A stretch of 64,000 bases of DNA, taken from JAWCQZ01 sp038869515 [NCBI: Halobacteria archaeon]. Lineage in GTDB: Archaea; Halobacteriota; Syntropharchaeia; JACQPP01. Positions 1-9,367 of the stretch are shown piece by piece (within the stretch, counting starts at the first letter, position 1; every line of letters starts with the position of its first letter). Under the pieces are notes generated by a model. It saw only the letters and a list, made by a program, of their open reading frames with translations, did not search any database and had not been told where the DNA came from. Position numbers and translations under genes: made by a program. The stretch is from contig JAWCQZ010000003.1 of NCBI GenBank assembly GCA_038869515.1, positions 31,306-95,305 on the forward strand, in the 5' to 3' direction.

Positions 1-3000
1 CGAGGAGTTGTCGTAGAGGAGGCGGGCCTCGACGAGCACCGAGTCGTTGCGGAGGACCGAGGTGGCGTTGAGGAGGACCTCGGCGACCGAGGTGCTGGCG
101 CGGACGGTGACGGTGCGGGAGTTGTTGTGAGAGGCCTTGATGAAACTGCTGGAGTTGCCGCCGTAACTGGTGTTCAGGGTGTAGATGCCGGGCGGGGCGG
201 TCGTGGTGCTCCAAGTGGCGTTGGCGTAACCAGTCGCGTTGGTGGTCGCTGTCGCGATGGTCGAAGAGTTGTTGGCGAAGGTGACGTTCTGTCCCCCGAA
301 CGCGCTCCCGTTGTCGTAGAGGAGGAGGCCTTCGATGAAGACGGCGGCGCCCCGGACCACCTCGGTGGCGTTGGCCGTTTCCTCGACGGAGGTGTTCACG
401 AAGACCGTGACGTTCCGGGAGTTGTTGAACGAGGCGAGGGTGAAGAGGGCGGTGCTGTTGGCGGCGTGGCTAGCGTTGAGGGTGTAGTCCCCGAGAACGG
501 TCGAAGTGTTCCAGAGGAGGCCGGCCCATCCGGTCGAGTTCGTGGTGTTGTTGCCGATGGAGGTCGAGTTGTTGAAGAACTGGACGACGGCCCCGGCGAC
601 CCCCGTTCCGTTGTCGTAGACGAGACGGGCCTCCACGAGGACGCCGGAGAGCCGGTCCACGCCGGTTGCGTTGGCCTCCAACCGCTCCACGGCCGTGGGG
701 GCAAAGACATGGACGGTCCGGCCCTCGGTGTTGTCGCAGGAGGGGGCGTCGCACCGGCCCCGGGCCTGGACCGACTGGGGGCCCAAGGCCGCTCCGAGGC
801 CGACGCTCGCGGTGATGTTGTTGAAACCGGCGTCGCCGATGCCGAGGGTCCCCAGAGTGGTGTTGAGCGGGCCCGACGCGTTGGTCCAGCCCGAGGGCAG
901 GGTCCAGTTCAGCCAGGTGTTGACGGCGAGGTCGTTGCCGTTGTTCCGGACGCTCGAATTGAAGTCGGCCGAGGAGCCGCGAGTCACGTTGGGTGACTGG
1001 AGGATGTTTGCGTCAAGGACCGGCGCCGGAGCCGCGACCGGCCGGATGCGGATATAGTGGCGCTCGACGTTGGTGATGAGGATTTTCGTCCTCACCGTGA
1101 GGGAGGCGTTGGGGCCCGACAGGAAGTTGTCATCAAAGGCGGAGACGTTGAACTGGTAATCGGTCCCCGGGGAGAGACCGGTGGCGGTGTAGGTGGTTGC
1201 GGTCACGTTGACGAGGAACGTGCCGTTCCGGTAGATCGAGTAGCCCGCCACGTCGGCCTCGGGGTTGGCACCCCAGGAGAGCGGCACCGACTGGTGGGTC
1301 ACCGTTCCGTTGGCCAGGTTCTGGACCGCAGAGGGGGGGGTCACGTCGTTGACCGTGACGTTCCACTGAACCGTCTGGCTCGTCCCGTTCTCGTTGGTGG
1401 CGTTGACCGTGACGGCGTTCGGAATCCCCTGCGTGGTGTTCACCGGCCAGTAGAGGGTGATGTTGTCGAAGTTCTGGGATTGATTCGTCCCGTTCACGAA
1501 CCAGCGCCAGAGGGTCACCGGCTGGTTGGCGGTGGCGTTGAACCGCACGGCCTCGGACTCGTTGACCGTGATGTTCGCCGAGGTGTCGTTGGTCTTGTTG
1601 TTCTGGAACGAGGCGATGGCCGGCGCCGTCCGGACCAGGACCGTCCGGGAGTTGTTGAAGGAGGCGAGGACATAGAGCGAGCCGTTGCCGGCGAAACTGG
1701 CGTTGAGGGCCTGGGTCCCCGAGGTCCCGGCCGTGCTCCATTCCACGACCGCCCACCCCGTGGTGTTGGTGCTGTTGTTCCCGATGGCTACGGAGTTGTT
1801 GGTGAAGTTCACCCGCTGGCCCGCCAGGGCCGTCCCGTTGTCGTAGAGGAGGCGGGCCTCGATGCGGACGATGGCACCGGCGTTGACGTCGGTGGAGTTG
1901 GGCTCGACGCGGGCCATGGAGGTTTCGGCGAAGACTGTGACCGTCGCGCTCTCGTTGTCGGTGGTCTCGGTGCTGTTCCCGTAGGAGCGGACCTCCTGCG
2001 GGCCGAGGCTCGCGTTGACGTCCACGCTCACGGTGAGGTTGTTGTGGGCCCGGCTGCTCGGGGCCAGGTCCCCGACGGAGACGTTGAGCGAGCCCGTGGC
2101 GTTGGTCCAGTTGGCGGGTAGGCTCCAGTTCAGCGAGGTGTTGGTGGCGTTGGCGCCGCCGATGTTCTCGACCGTGGAGTTGAACGCGAACCCGATCTGG
2201 TTCCGGGTGACGTTTCCGGATGCCGGGATGGTCACGCTCAGGACCGGCTGGCCCGCAGCGGAGACCGTGGCTGTGCGCGAGTTGTTCGAGGAGGCGAGCA
2301 GGAACCGGGAGCCGTTGCCTGGGAAGGAGGCGTTGATGACGTAGTTCCCCGCCGGGACCGCGGTGGTGTCCCACACCGCCGTCGCCCAGCCGGTGGAGTT
2401 CGTCGCGTTGCTCCCGATGGAGGTCCCGTTGAAGTCGAAGGCCACGGTTTGCCCTGAGAGGGCCGTCCCATTGTCATGGAGCAGGCGTGCGTCGAGTCGG
2501 ACCGCCTGGCCCTGGACCGGCGCCGTGTTGTTGAGTTCGACCTCAGCCACGGAGGTGTTGCCGCGGAGGGTCACGGCGACGGAGTTGTTGCTTGCGGCCA
2601 GCGTGTGGAGGGAGGAGTTGCCCGCGTAGGTGACGTTCAGGGTCCATGTTCCGAGTTCCGCCCCCGAGGTGTTCCACTCTCCGTCGGCGAAGCCGCTGGC
2701 ATTCGTGGTGTTGCTCGCGAAGGCGGTGGAAGCGTTGATGAACGTGAGGTTCTGGCCGGAGAGGGCGGTTCCGTTGTCGTAGGTGAGATTGCCGGTGGCC
2801 CGGATGAAATCGCCCCGGACCGCTTCGGTGCGGTTGGCCTCGAAGGCGAGCGCGGGCTGGGCCGAGAGGTTCACCGTGCCCTCGGCGCTCCGGGCGCTCT
2901 GGTCGCTCCGCCCCTCAGCGGCCACCGTCCGGGCGCCCGGGGTGGCGTTCAATTCGATGCGGACGGTGAGGTTGTTGACGGCGCGGGACTGGACCCCGAG

Positions 3001-3306
3001 GGTCCCGATGGAGACGTTCAGGCTCCCCGAGACCACCGTCCAGTTCGCGGGGAGGGTCCAGTTCAGCCACGCGCTGGTGGCGTTCTGGGAGCCGATGTTG
3101 CGCACCGAGGCGTTCAGGTCGAGAGTCGCGTTCCGGGTCGCATTGGCCGGCGCCTGCTCGATGGTCACCTCGAGGAAGGCCGGCGGCGGCGCCACGGGCT
3201 TGACGGCCACGTAGTGGCGCTCCAGGTTGGTCGTCCAGGTCCCGTTGGCCGGGTCGGCCAGGGCCACCGAGGCCATGGAGAGGACCAAAAGTGCCCCGAG
3301 CAACAA
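1..3306 (-). CDS. Giant secreted surface protein, C-terminus beyond window
   Basis: An uninterrupted minus-strand frame of about 1,100 codons enters from the left edge. It opens with a signal-peptide-like stretch, RRR then ALLLGALLVLSMASVALA, with cleavage likely before DPANG. The body alternates CARDB/NEW3-like beta domains (for example after RHYVAVKPVA and again after RHYIRIRPVA) with Ig-like repeats of the pattern LxYDNGTALxGQ ... TNxTGWA ... NASFAGNGS ... LASFNNSRTV, and one fibronectin type III domain (DVTPPSAVQNL ... LSWGANPEADVAGYSIYRNG). N-x-S/T sequons are extremely dense, so heavy N-glycosylation is expected. An S-layer, adhesin or sheath role is inference. The start is uncertain: the arginine-rich n-region has no in-frame ATG or GTG ahead of it. 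TTG at 3306 or 3303 and ATG at 3276 are the only nearby starts, and both cut into the signal. Confidence 0.8.
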   Translation of the reverse strand, partial: MLLGALLVLSMASVALADPANGTWTTNLERHYVAVKPVAPPPAFLEVTIEQAPANATRNATLDLNASVRNIGSQNATSAWLNWTLPANWTVVSGSLNVSIGTLGVQSRAVNNLTVRIELNATPGARTVAAEGRSDQSARSAEGTVNLSAQPALAFEANRTEAVRGDFIRATGNLTYDNGTALSGQNLTFINASTAFASNTTNASGFADGEWNTSGAELGTWTLNVTYAGNSSLHTLAASNNSVAVTLRGNTSVAEVELNNTAPVQGQAVRLDARLLHDNGTALSGQTVAFDFNGTSIGSNATNSTGWATAVWDTTAVPAGNYVINASFPGNGSRFLLASSNNSRTATVSAAGQPVLSVTIPASGNVTRNQIGFAFNSTVENIGGANATNTSLNWSLPANWTNATGSLNVSVGDLAPSSRAHNNLTVSVDVNASLGPQEVRSYGNSTETTDNESATVTVFAETSMARVEPNSTDVNAGAIVRIEARLLYDNGTALAGQRVNFTNNSVAIGNNSTNTTGWAVVEWSTAGTSGTQALNASFAGNGSLYVLASFNNSRTVLVRTAPAIASFQNNKTNDTSANITVNESEAVRFNATANQPVTLWRWFVNGTNQSQNFDNITLYWPVNTTQGIPNAVTVNATNENGTSQTVQWNVTVNDVTPPSAVQNLANGTVTHQSVPLSWGANPEADVAGYSIYRNGTFLVNVTATTYTATGLSPGTDYQFNVSAFDDNFLSGPNASLTVRTKILITNVERHYIRIRPVAAPAPVLDANILQSPNVTRGSSADFNSSVRNNGNDLAVNTWLNWTLPSGWTNASGPLNTTLGTLGIGDAGFNNITASVGLGAALGPQSVQARGRCDAPSCDNTEGRTVHVFAPTAVERLEANATGVDRLSGVLVEARLVYDNGTGVAGAVVQFFNNSTSIGNNTTNSTGWAGLLWNTSTVLGDYTLNASHAANSTALFTLASFNNSRNVTVFVNTSVEETANATEVVRGAAVFIEGLLLYDNGSAFGGQNVTFANNSSTIATATTNATGYANATWSTTTAPPGIYTLNTSYGGNSSSFIKASHNNSRTVTVRASTSVAEVLLNATSVLRNDSVLVEARLLYDNSS

Positions 3307-3342
3307 TGCCCGGCGTCGGGGGAGGGGGGTGTGCCTGTGAAC

Positions 3343-3371
3343 GGGGGGAGGGGGCGGAGCCCCCTCCCCCC
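3343..3371. repeat. G/C-run hairpin, 13-bp perfect arms
   Basis: GGGGGGAGGGGGC and GCCCCCTCCCCCC form a perfect 13-bp stem with a GGA loop just upstream of the surface-protein reading frame. The same GGGGGAGGGGG/CCCCCTCCCCC core recurs at 42444-42475. Function unknown; it could block a start region or be a dispersed element. Confidence 0.6.
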
Positions 3372-3455
3372 GGAGACAGAGGCTGAGGAGAGAGGAGAGG
3401 AGGAGGGCCAAAACAATCGGGAGGGGCCACCCTCCTCTCCTCTCTTTGGCAGGAG

Positions 3456-3610
3456 CGCAAAACTTGGACCCTCGCTTCGCTCGGGTCAAGTTTTGCGGAG
3501 TCGCTATTCGGGGTGATTGGCAATTTCGCAAAATCGCGCCCGAGCGAGAGCAGCGAGCGAGGGCAGCGTTTTGCGCCCGCGTCCGCCGTCGCATCGCGAG
3601 CGGGCGCGGA
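3456..3610 (+). repeat. Dispersed hairpin repeat, type A copy 1
   Basis: The intergenic stretch 3307-3843 holds no convincing gene. Its core is two stem-loops: CAAAACTTGG...TCAAGTTTTG around a CTCGCTTCGCTC loop, then an arm pair around CGAGCGAGAGCAGCGAGCGAGG, followed by GTCGCATCGCGAGCGGGCG. The reverse complement of 14053-14182 follows the same order of modules with many identical blocks. Confidence 0.75.
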
Positions 3611-3843
3611 GAGGCTCCGCTCAACGTCCGGCGACCCGGCGCTGCCGGGCCCCGGGTCCCCCTGCTGGGGCTCGTTCGATAGCCTCCGCTATCCGGAGGG
3701 TCGTGGCCTGCCATTTTTTCCTCAGCCGATGTCGGTTTTGCGCCAGCGCCGACCCTTCGCGCGCAGGCGGTGCCCGTCGCCGGACCCTGTCCTCCCGAGG
3801 TTAGGTTTCGACGACAGGAGAGTGAAGGACGATTGGACCGGTG

Positions 3844-6800
3844 TCATCGTCCGCCTCCAAAGAAGCCAGAGAGCCAGCCCCACAGCGCATCGAGGGGTCC
3901 GGGGACCGGGGACTCGGGCTCAGGAGCGGGAGTCTCCTCCGGCTCCGGGGGCGCCGGAGAGGGCTTGACGTAATCGAAGATGTCCGCCGGCGGCGGCCCC
4001 GGGAGCGTCTCGGGCGGCGGGACGTAGGTCCCGAAGGGCAGGACCGGCGGGTCGTAGGTGGCGTTGCTGGTCACCACCAAGTCGGCCGTGCTCGTGGAGG
4101 CGTTGATGGTGAAGTTCACCCGGATGACTGTCCCGGGCGCGGTCGAGGAGTTGGAGACCGTGCACTCCAGGGCCCGGTCGGGGCCCGCGAGGGCGAGGAT
4201 GGAGCAGGCCGATACGCACAGGGCGCAGGTGGGGTCCGCGAGGGTGACCAGGGACCCGTTGTATTCCAGGCGGAGGGTCAGGTTCTCGCCGTCGGGGATG
4301 GAGGAGTCGCCGATGTTGGTGGCGGTCCAGGTCGCCGACTGGTTGGAGGAGTTGCTCAGGGTCCGGTTGATGTCGGAGTCGGCCCGGTTCAGGTCGAGTT
4401 CGAACTCGAACATCGCCCGTGGCGACTGGACGGTGACATTCCAGGGGTCGGTCTCCGCCTCGATCGAACCAGGGAGCCCCTCTGTGAGGAAAGTGGCGTT
4501 GCTGGAGAAGTTGTAGAACCCGGTGACCGAGGGCGCGCGGACGGTGTAGGTGACCCGCGCGTAGGAGTCGACCGAGACGTTGCCGACGCTCCAGTTGAGG
4601 AAAGTGGAGTTGTTGAAGGCGCAGCCGCCGCAGTCCATCACGGTCCAGGCGGAGTTGATGAACTCCCGGATGGTGACGCCGGTCGCGTTGGCGGCCGACG
4701 TCGAGGGATTGACCAGGTAGAGGTCCACCGTCATCACCCGGTTGGCGGCGGTCCCGTTCGACTGCTCGCGGATGAACCGCAGGACCGGCGCCGCGGAGAC
4801 CTGCCACGACCAGGAGTGCTGGTCGGTCCCGTTGGAGTTGTTCACGGCCACCGTGACGTTCCAGGTCCCGGCGGCGGCGCTGGTGTTGGTGTAGGTCGCT
4901 GCGGTCGCCGAGGCGTTGCTCTGGACTTCGGTCCCGTCGATGAGGAACCGGAAAGTCACGACCTGGCTCGCGTAGGCGGTGAAGATGCGGGTGGCGTTGG
5001 CGATGTCCTCGACCGGCGACGCAGGGTCGGTGAAGTTCACGTCGGGGGCGACGGTCCACGCCCAGTCCTGCTGGACCGAACCGTTGCTGTTGTTGACGTA
5101 GGCCGAGAGGTTCCACACTCCGCTGGAGGCGGAGGTGTTGTTGTAGTAGGCCCGGGCCCCGGAGGGGACGCTGGAGTTGGTGAACAGGAAGGTCCCGTTC
5201 AGATACCAGTTGACGTCCACGGTCTGCGACGCGGTGAGGTTGAAGGAGCGGCTCGCGTTCGCGGCGTCGCTGACCGGCGCGGGGGGCTGGGAGTCGGTGA
5301 GGGCCGGGGCTCCGAAGACGGTCCAGAGCCAGGTGTGGTTATCGGTCCCGTTGGAGTTGTTGACGAGGACAGTGACGTTCCATGTCCCGGCCACCGGCGT
5401 GGTGTTGGTGTAGTTGTGGATGGTGGCGGGGCTGGTGGTGTTGTTCTGGACGATGGTCCCGTTGATGCTCCAGGTGGCGTTCACCGCCTGGTCCGCGGTC
5501 ACGCCGAAGTTCGTGGCCACCGGCGAAGTGGAAAAAGAGAAGTTGAAAGGGCACGGGGAGCCACCCGGCGTGCACTGGGTGATGTTGGGGGCGAAGAAGA
5601 CGGTCCAGTTCCACTGGCGCCGGTCGGTGCCGTTGATGTTGCTGACGAAGGCGGTGATGTTCCAGGTTCCCGGGGAGGCCGACGTGTTCGACCAGCTCGA
5701 GGAGGTGCAGGAGGAGGTGCAGCTCGGCGCCGGGCTCACCGGGGTCCCGTTGATGGTCCAGTTGACGCTCACTGTCTGGTCGATGGAGACGGAGAAGGTC
5801 CGGCCCTGGCCGGGGGAGTTGGTGGGGGGCGGATCCGTGGCGGGCGAGGAGGCAATGATGCTGGGCGAGGCGTTCACGACCCAGGTCCAGGTCACGGCGT
5901 CGGTGCCGTTGGAGTTCGAGACGAAGGCGGTGATGTTCCACGTGCCGCTGGAGGCGGATGTGTTGGTCCAAGAGGAGGAGGTGCAGCCGGAGGTGCAGTC
6001 GGGCGCCGGGCTCACCGGGGTCCCGTTGATGGTCCAGTTGACGCTGACCGTCTGGTCGATGGAGATGGAGAAGGACCTCGTCTGGCCCGGGCTGTTAACC
6101 GGGTTCGGGGAGACCGGAGGGTCGATGGGGGTGGCGTCCGGGGGAATCCGGATGAAGACGCTCGTGTTGCCCCGGTCCTGCTCGGAGGCGTTGTAGTAGA
6201 GAGTGGTGTTGGCCGTTTCGAGGAGGCAGGTCGGGAAGTTGTAGCCGCCGGGGGCCCCCGCCGTGTTCCAGTCGAACTGGGCGACGCCGGTCGAATTGGT
6301 GGTGTTCGAGCCGAGGAAGACCGTCAGGCCCGTGTCGCGGTAGAAGGAGACGTTGTAGCCGACGATGGCGCTGTCGTTGTGATGGTCCCGGACCCGGCAG
6401 GTGAGGGTGACGGTGGCCCCCTGGATGACGTTTGCTTCCGGCGTGGTGTTGGTGTTGTTGGCCCAGCCCCAGAGCTGAAACTCCTGGAACGTCGTGTTGT
6501 TCGCGTTCCCGGTGGTGTCGTTGGCGAACTGCCGCCACCGCTTGTAGCCCGGCTGGATGTCCCGGAAGTCGGAGAGGCTCCCGTTGGTGAAATTGGACCA
6601 GTTCTGGGTGGAGGAGATGGTCTCGTTGCGGGAGACGTTGGTGTCGGCCCCCGAGGCGGTCGCGTTCCACTCCAGGGTCGTGTTGTCGAGGTTCAAGTTG
6701 TCGGTCCAGAAAACGCGGAACTCGATCGACTCGTTCTTGTGGACGACGGTGCGGTTCGCGGAGAGGTTGGAGGCCCACTGCGGGGGCGAGGTGTCCGGGA

Positions 6801-8952
6801 AAGTGACGATGAACTGGATGAAATCGGTCGCAATCGTTGCGTTGTCGGCGTCGGCGGTCGTGTTGACCCTCAAGGTGATGTTGCCGGTGGGGGAGATGAA
6901 GTCGGAGGCCGGGGCCCCTGGCCCGGAAGCGATGTAGCAGCTCACCCCGGTGAAGGTGCCGGGGGAGAGGGAGACCGTGGCGCAGAGAACGTATGTGGAG
7001 TTGCTGTGGTTCAGGAGGAAAAGGCTCACGGAGTCCGCGGCGCTCGCGCTCACGTTGACCGTGGCGTTCACGGCCTCGATGGAAGCGCCCGGGGGCAGGC
7101 CGGGGGTCACGTTGGTGGAGTTGTGGCGGACCACCATCCGGTAGACGGAGTCGTGCTCGTAGGCGACCACGGTCAACGCCGACATCGCCCCCGTGGCCGC
7201 CGTCGTGGTGAGGTCGAAGACGTAGTCGCGCCTGATGTTGTCGTTGATGTCGAGGAGGCTCGCGGCCCCTGAGGAGGCGTTCGTGTGGACCACGTAGTTG
7301 CGCCCGGCCAGGACAGAGGTGGCGGTGATGGCGGCGGATGTGGCGCTCCCGTTCAGGTTGACGGTGACCGAGTTGGCCCCCCCGTTTCCGAGGTCGTCCT
7401 GGAAGGAGACCTCGAAGAAGGCGCTTTTCACCGACGGACTCTGGCCGTCCAGCGTCACGTTGAAGGGCGAGGACCAGGTCCCGGCCCCGGCGAGGCCGGT
7501 CGGGGAGTTGCCCGCGAGGAACTCCGCCGTCCGGAGCCTCCGGGTGGTGTTGGGGGCGTCGTAGGCGTAGGTCAGGACGAGCTCGACGTTCAGGCCGGTG
7601 ATGGTGGAGGCCGCGCTGTCCACCACCGAGAAGACGTAGTCGCGCCTCGTGTTGTCGTTGATGTCGAGGAGGCTCGCGGCCGCCGACGTGGCGTTCAGGA
7701 AGACCGTGTGGGTCCCGGCCCGGCCGGGCATGGTCACGGCGCCGTTGGTCACCGTCGAGCCGTTGAGGGAGTAGGTGAGTGTCCCCGCCGTGGCGGTCCG
7801 GACGAACCGGACGACGAAGAAGGCGTTCCGGACCCGGGGGCTGGCCTCGGGGAGCGTCACGTTGAAGTTGATGGACTGGGCGGTGGTGCCGGTGAAGGAG
7901 GCGGGGATGTGGCCGACCACATTTCGCACGGTCGAAGAGGCCTCGGGCGCGTCGTATTCGTAGGTGATGACGGCCTTGGCCGACATCGCCCCCGTGGCCG
8001 CCGTCGTGGTGAGGTCGAAGACGTAGTCGCGCCTGATGTTGTCGTTGATGTCGAGGAGGCTCGCGGCCCCTGAGGAGGCGTTCGTGTGGACCACGTAGTT
8101 GCGCCCGGCCAGGACAGAGGTGGCGGTGATGGCGGCGGATGTGGCGCTCCCGTTCAGGTTGACGGTGACCGAGTTGGCCCCCCCGTTTCCGAGGTCGTCC
8201 TGGAAGGAGACCTCGAAGAAGGCGCTTTTCACCGACGGACTCTGGCCGTCCAGCGTCACGTTGAAGGGCGAGGACCAGGTCCCGGCCCCGGCGAGGCCGG
8301 TCGGGGAGTTGCCCGCGAGGAACTCCGCCGTCCGGAGCCTCCGGGTGGTGTTGGGGGCGTCGTAGGCGTAGGTCAGGACGAGCTCGACGTTCAGGCCGGT
8401 GATGGTGGAGGCCGCGCTGTCCACCACCGAGAAGACGTAGTCGCGCCTCGTGTTGTCGTTGATGTCGAGGAGGCTCGCGGCCGCCGACGTGGCGTTCAGG
8501 AAGACCGTGTGGGTACCGGCCCGGGCGGGCATGGTCACGGCGCCGTTGGTCACCGTCGAGCCGTTGAGGGAGTAGGTGAGTGTCCCCGCCGTGGCGGTCC
8601 GGACGAACCGGACGACGAAGAAGGCGTTCTGGACCCGGGGGCTGGCCTCGGGGAGCGTCACGTTGAAGTTGATGGACTGGGCGGTGGTGCCGGTGAAGGA
8701 GGCGGGGATGTGGCCGACGTTGAACCGGACCGTATTGGTGGCCGGGGTCTCGTCCACCTCGCTCACGTTGTAGGTCAGCCCCTCCCCGCTCGCGTTCATA
8801 TTTTCCGGAACACCGGAGATGAAACGCCCCACCTCGATCACGGGCTGCCCCGACTGGTTGAAGGCGGCGGTGATGGCCAGGGCAGGACTCGCCATGGCGA
8901 CGAGCGTGAGGGCTGCTGCGAGAAGCGCCGCCCACGACGGGAGCCTGCTCAT
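3844..8952 (-). CDS. Giant secreted surface glycoprotein-like protein, 1702 aa
   Basis: It starts with a clear signal peptide (SWAALLAAALTLVAMASPALA, cut before ITAAF). Residues about 60-600 hold four related beta domains of about 130 aa sharing the motif SLLDINDNxRRDYVF; two adjacent pairs are almost identical because of a recent DNA duplication. A middle part contains a Cys-bearing Ig-like domain (TLTCRVRDHHND). Residues about 980-1400 hold six or so repeats of the form SxxQTVxVNWxxNGT ... NTSASxGTWNxTAxVxNSNGTDxxxWxW. A Pro/Glu-rich spacer (PSPAPPEPEETPAPEPESP) leads to a short hydrophobic tail, PLDALWGWLSGFFGGGR. N-glycosylation sequons are abundant. There is no PGF-CTERM motif, so attachment to the cell is unclear. 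It is probably an S-layer, sheath or adhesin component; the next gene is another protein of this style. Confidence 0.85.
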   Translation of the reverse strand: MSRLPSWAALLAAALTLVAMASPALAITAAFNQSGQPVIEVGRFISGVPENMNASGEGLTYNVSEVDETPATNTVRFNVGHIPASFTGTTAQSINFNVTLPEASPRVQNAFFVVRFVRTATAGTLTYSLNGSTVTNGAVTMPARAGTHTVFLNATSAAASLLDINDNTRRDYVFSVVDSAASTITGLNVELVLTYAYDAPNTTRRLRTAEFLAGNSPTGLAGAGTWSSPFNVTLDGQSPSVKSAFFEVSFQDDLGNGGANSVTVNLNGSATSAAITATSVLAGRNYVVHTNASSGAASLLDINDNIRRDYVFDLTTTAATGAMSAKAVITYEYDAPEASSTVRNVVGHIPASFTGTTAQSINFNVTLPEASPRVRNAFFVVRFVRTATAGTLTYSLNGSTVTNGAVTMPGRAGTHTVFLNATSAAASLLDINDNTRRDYVFSVVDSAASTITGLNVELVLTYAYDAPNTTRRLRTAEFLAGNSPTGLAGAGTWSSPFNVTLDGQSPSVKSAFFEVSFQDDLGNGGANSVTVNLNGSATSAAITATSVLAGRNYVVHTNASSGAASLLDINDNIRRDYVFDLTTTAATGAMSALTVVAYEHDSVYRMVVRHNSTNVTPGLPPGASIEAVNATVNVSASAADSVSLFLLNHSNSTYVLCATVSLSPGTFTGVSCYIASGPGAPASDFISPTGNITLRVNTTADADNATIATDFIQFIVTFPDTSPPQWASNLSANRTVVHKNESIEFRVFWTDNLNLDNTTLEWNATASGADTNVSRNETISSTQNWSNFTNGSLSDFRDIQPGYKRWRQFANDTTGNANNTTFQEFQLWGWANNTNTTPEANVIQGATVTLTCRVRDHHNDSAIVGYNVSFYRDTGLTVFLGSNTTNSTGVAQFDWNTAGAPGGYNFPTCLLETANTTLYYNASEQDRGNTSVFIRIPPDATPIDPPVSPNPVNSPGQTRSFSISIDQTVSVNWTINGTPVSPAPDCTSGCTSSSWTNTSASSGTWNITAFVSNSNGTDAVTWTWVVNASPSIIASSPATDPPPTNSPGQGRTFSVSIDQTVSVNWTINGTPVSPAPSCTSSCTSSSWSNTSASPGTWNITAFVSNINGTDRRQWNWTVFFAPNITQCTPGGSPCPFNFSFSTSPVATNFGVTADQAVNATWSINGTIVQNNTTSPATIHNYTNTTPVAGTWNVTVLVNNSNGTDNHTWLWTVFGAPALTDSQPPAPVSDAANASRSFNLTASQTVDVNWYLNGTFLFTNSSVPSGARAYYNNTSASSGVWNLSAYVNNSNGSVQQDWAWTVAPDVNFTDPASPVEDIANATRIFTAYASQVVTFRFLIDGTEVQSNASATAATYTNTSAAAGTWNVTVAVNNSNGTDQHSWSWQVSAAPVLRFIREQSNGTAANRVMTVDLYLVNPSTSAANATGVTIREFINSAWTVMDCGGCAFNNSTFLNWSVGNVSVDSYARVTYTVRAPSVTGFYNFSSNATFLTEGLPGSIEAETDPWNVTVQSPRAMFEFELDLNRADSDINRTLSNSSNQSATWTATNIGDSSIPDGENLTLRLEYNGSLVTLADPTCALCVSACSILALAGPDRALECTVSNSSTAPGTVIRVNFTINASTSTADLVVTSNATYDPPVLPFGTYVPPPETLPGPPPADIFDYVKPSPAPPEPEETPAPEPESPVPGPLDALWGWLSGFFGGGR
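7178..8719 (-). repeat. 741-bp near-identical tandem duplication inside the surface gene
   Basis: Positions 7178-7918 and 7979-8719 are copies with an 801-bp period (267 codons, frame kept). I saw only three base differences (near 7717, 7725 and 7827 in the lower copy), two of which change residues (Gln/Arg and Ala/Gly). The 60 bases between the copies differ from those after the second copy, so homology ends sharply. Confidence 0.9.
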
Positions 8953-8974
8953 GGCAGGGTCCCCCCCGCCCGGG

Positions 8975-9073
8975 CTACCGGTATGCCCTCTTGCGGTGCT
9001 CCAGGATGTGGATTCTGACCGTGTCCCCTTCGATTTCGTAATCCGGAGAGAAGAGGAGCCGGTATTTCTTCAC
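8975..9073 (-). pseudogene. RelE/ParE-type toxin C-terminal remnant, 32 aa
   Basis: A GTG overlapping the stop of the upstream antitoxin-like gene (GTGA) opens a 32-codon frame reading KKYRLLFSPDYEIEGDTVRI then HILEHRKRAYR. This is the last strand and basic tail typical of RelE-family toxins, which are usually 85-95 aa long. The N-terminal two thirds, including the helices and early strands, are missing. It is most likely a decayed toxin; translation as a micro-protein cannot be excluded. Confidence 0.5.
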
Positions 9074-9270
9074 TTCCGAAGTTCCTTGTGCAGTTTGAGA
9101 ATCTCCTCGAAAGTTCGATGTTTGCCTTCCCGGAAGGCCTTCCGGCTCCGGGCGAGGGCGCGCAGAAGCTCCTCGTCCCCGGCCATCTCCAGTTCCTCCC
9201 GGATATCGCCGATTTCTTCCTGAATCTCTTCAAGCCTTCGGACCAGACTGCCGGAGAGTGAAGTCGCCAT
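9070..9270 (-). CDS. RelB-like antitoxin, 66 aa
   Basis: A small, charged, mostly helical protein. Its second half (ALARSRKAFREGKHRTFEEI) matches the usual C-terminal layout of RelB/antitoxin partners, in which a basic REG-x-x-x-T-x-EE segment wraps the toxin. It overlaps the downstream toxin remnant by 4 nt, the normal antitoxin-toxin arrangement. A TATA-like ATTTAAGA centred about 27 nt before the ATG supports this start and a leaderless transcript. With the toxin truncated it may be an orphan antitoxin. The family call rests on pattern and context. Confidence 0.55.
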   Translation of the reverse strand: MATSLSGSLVRRLEEIQEEIGDIREELEMAGDEELLRALARSRKAFREGKHRTFEEILKLHKELRK

Positions 9271-9293
9271 TCGTAGTCTCTCTCCGGATGAGT

Positions 9294-9301
9294 CTTAAAT
9301 C
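9294..9301 (-). promoter_or_regulatory. TATA box of the RelB-like gene
   Basis: ATTTAAGA on the minus strand is centred about 27 nt before the ATG at 9270, the archaeal box A position for a leaderless start. Confidence 0.5.
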
Positions 9302-9367
9302 TCTTTCGCGTGGTCTTTTGTTCTCGCGCTTTGGCCCCCGTCTGTGGTGCGAGCCCCCTGAACAAGA

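Noticed and set aside
127-996. Plus-strand open frames through the left-hand surface gene
   Set aside because: They are Val/Gly/Arg-rich shadows without domains; the minus strand in the same place encodes clear Ig-like and FN3 repeats with sequons.
3611-3843. A gene between the two giant surface genes
   Set aside because: Only short Arg-rich frames occur; nothing beyond repeat A and small inverted repeats is supported.
3841-7272. A plus-strand open frame of more than 1100 codons
   Set aside because: It is antisense to the 1702-aa surface protein. Its composition (Gly/Asp/Val/Arg with no hydrophobic core) is that expected from the complement of Asn/Thr/Ser-rich codons, and its apparent repeats mirror the duplication.
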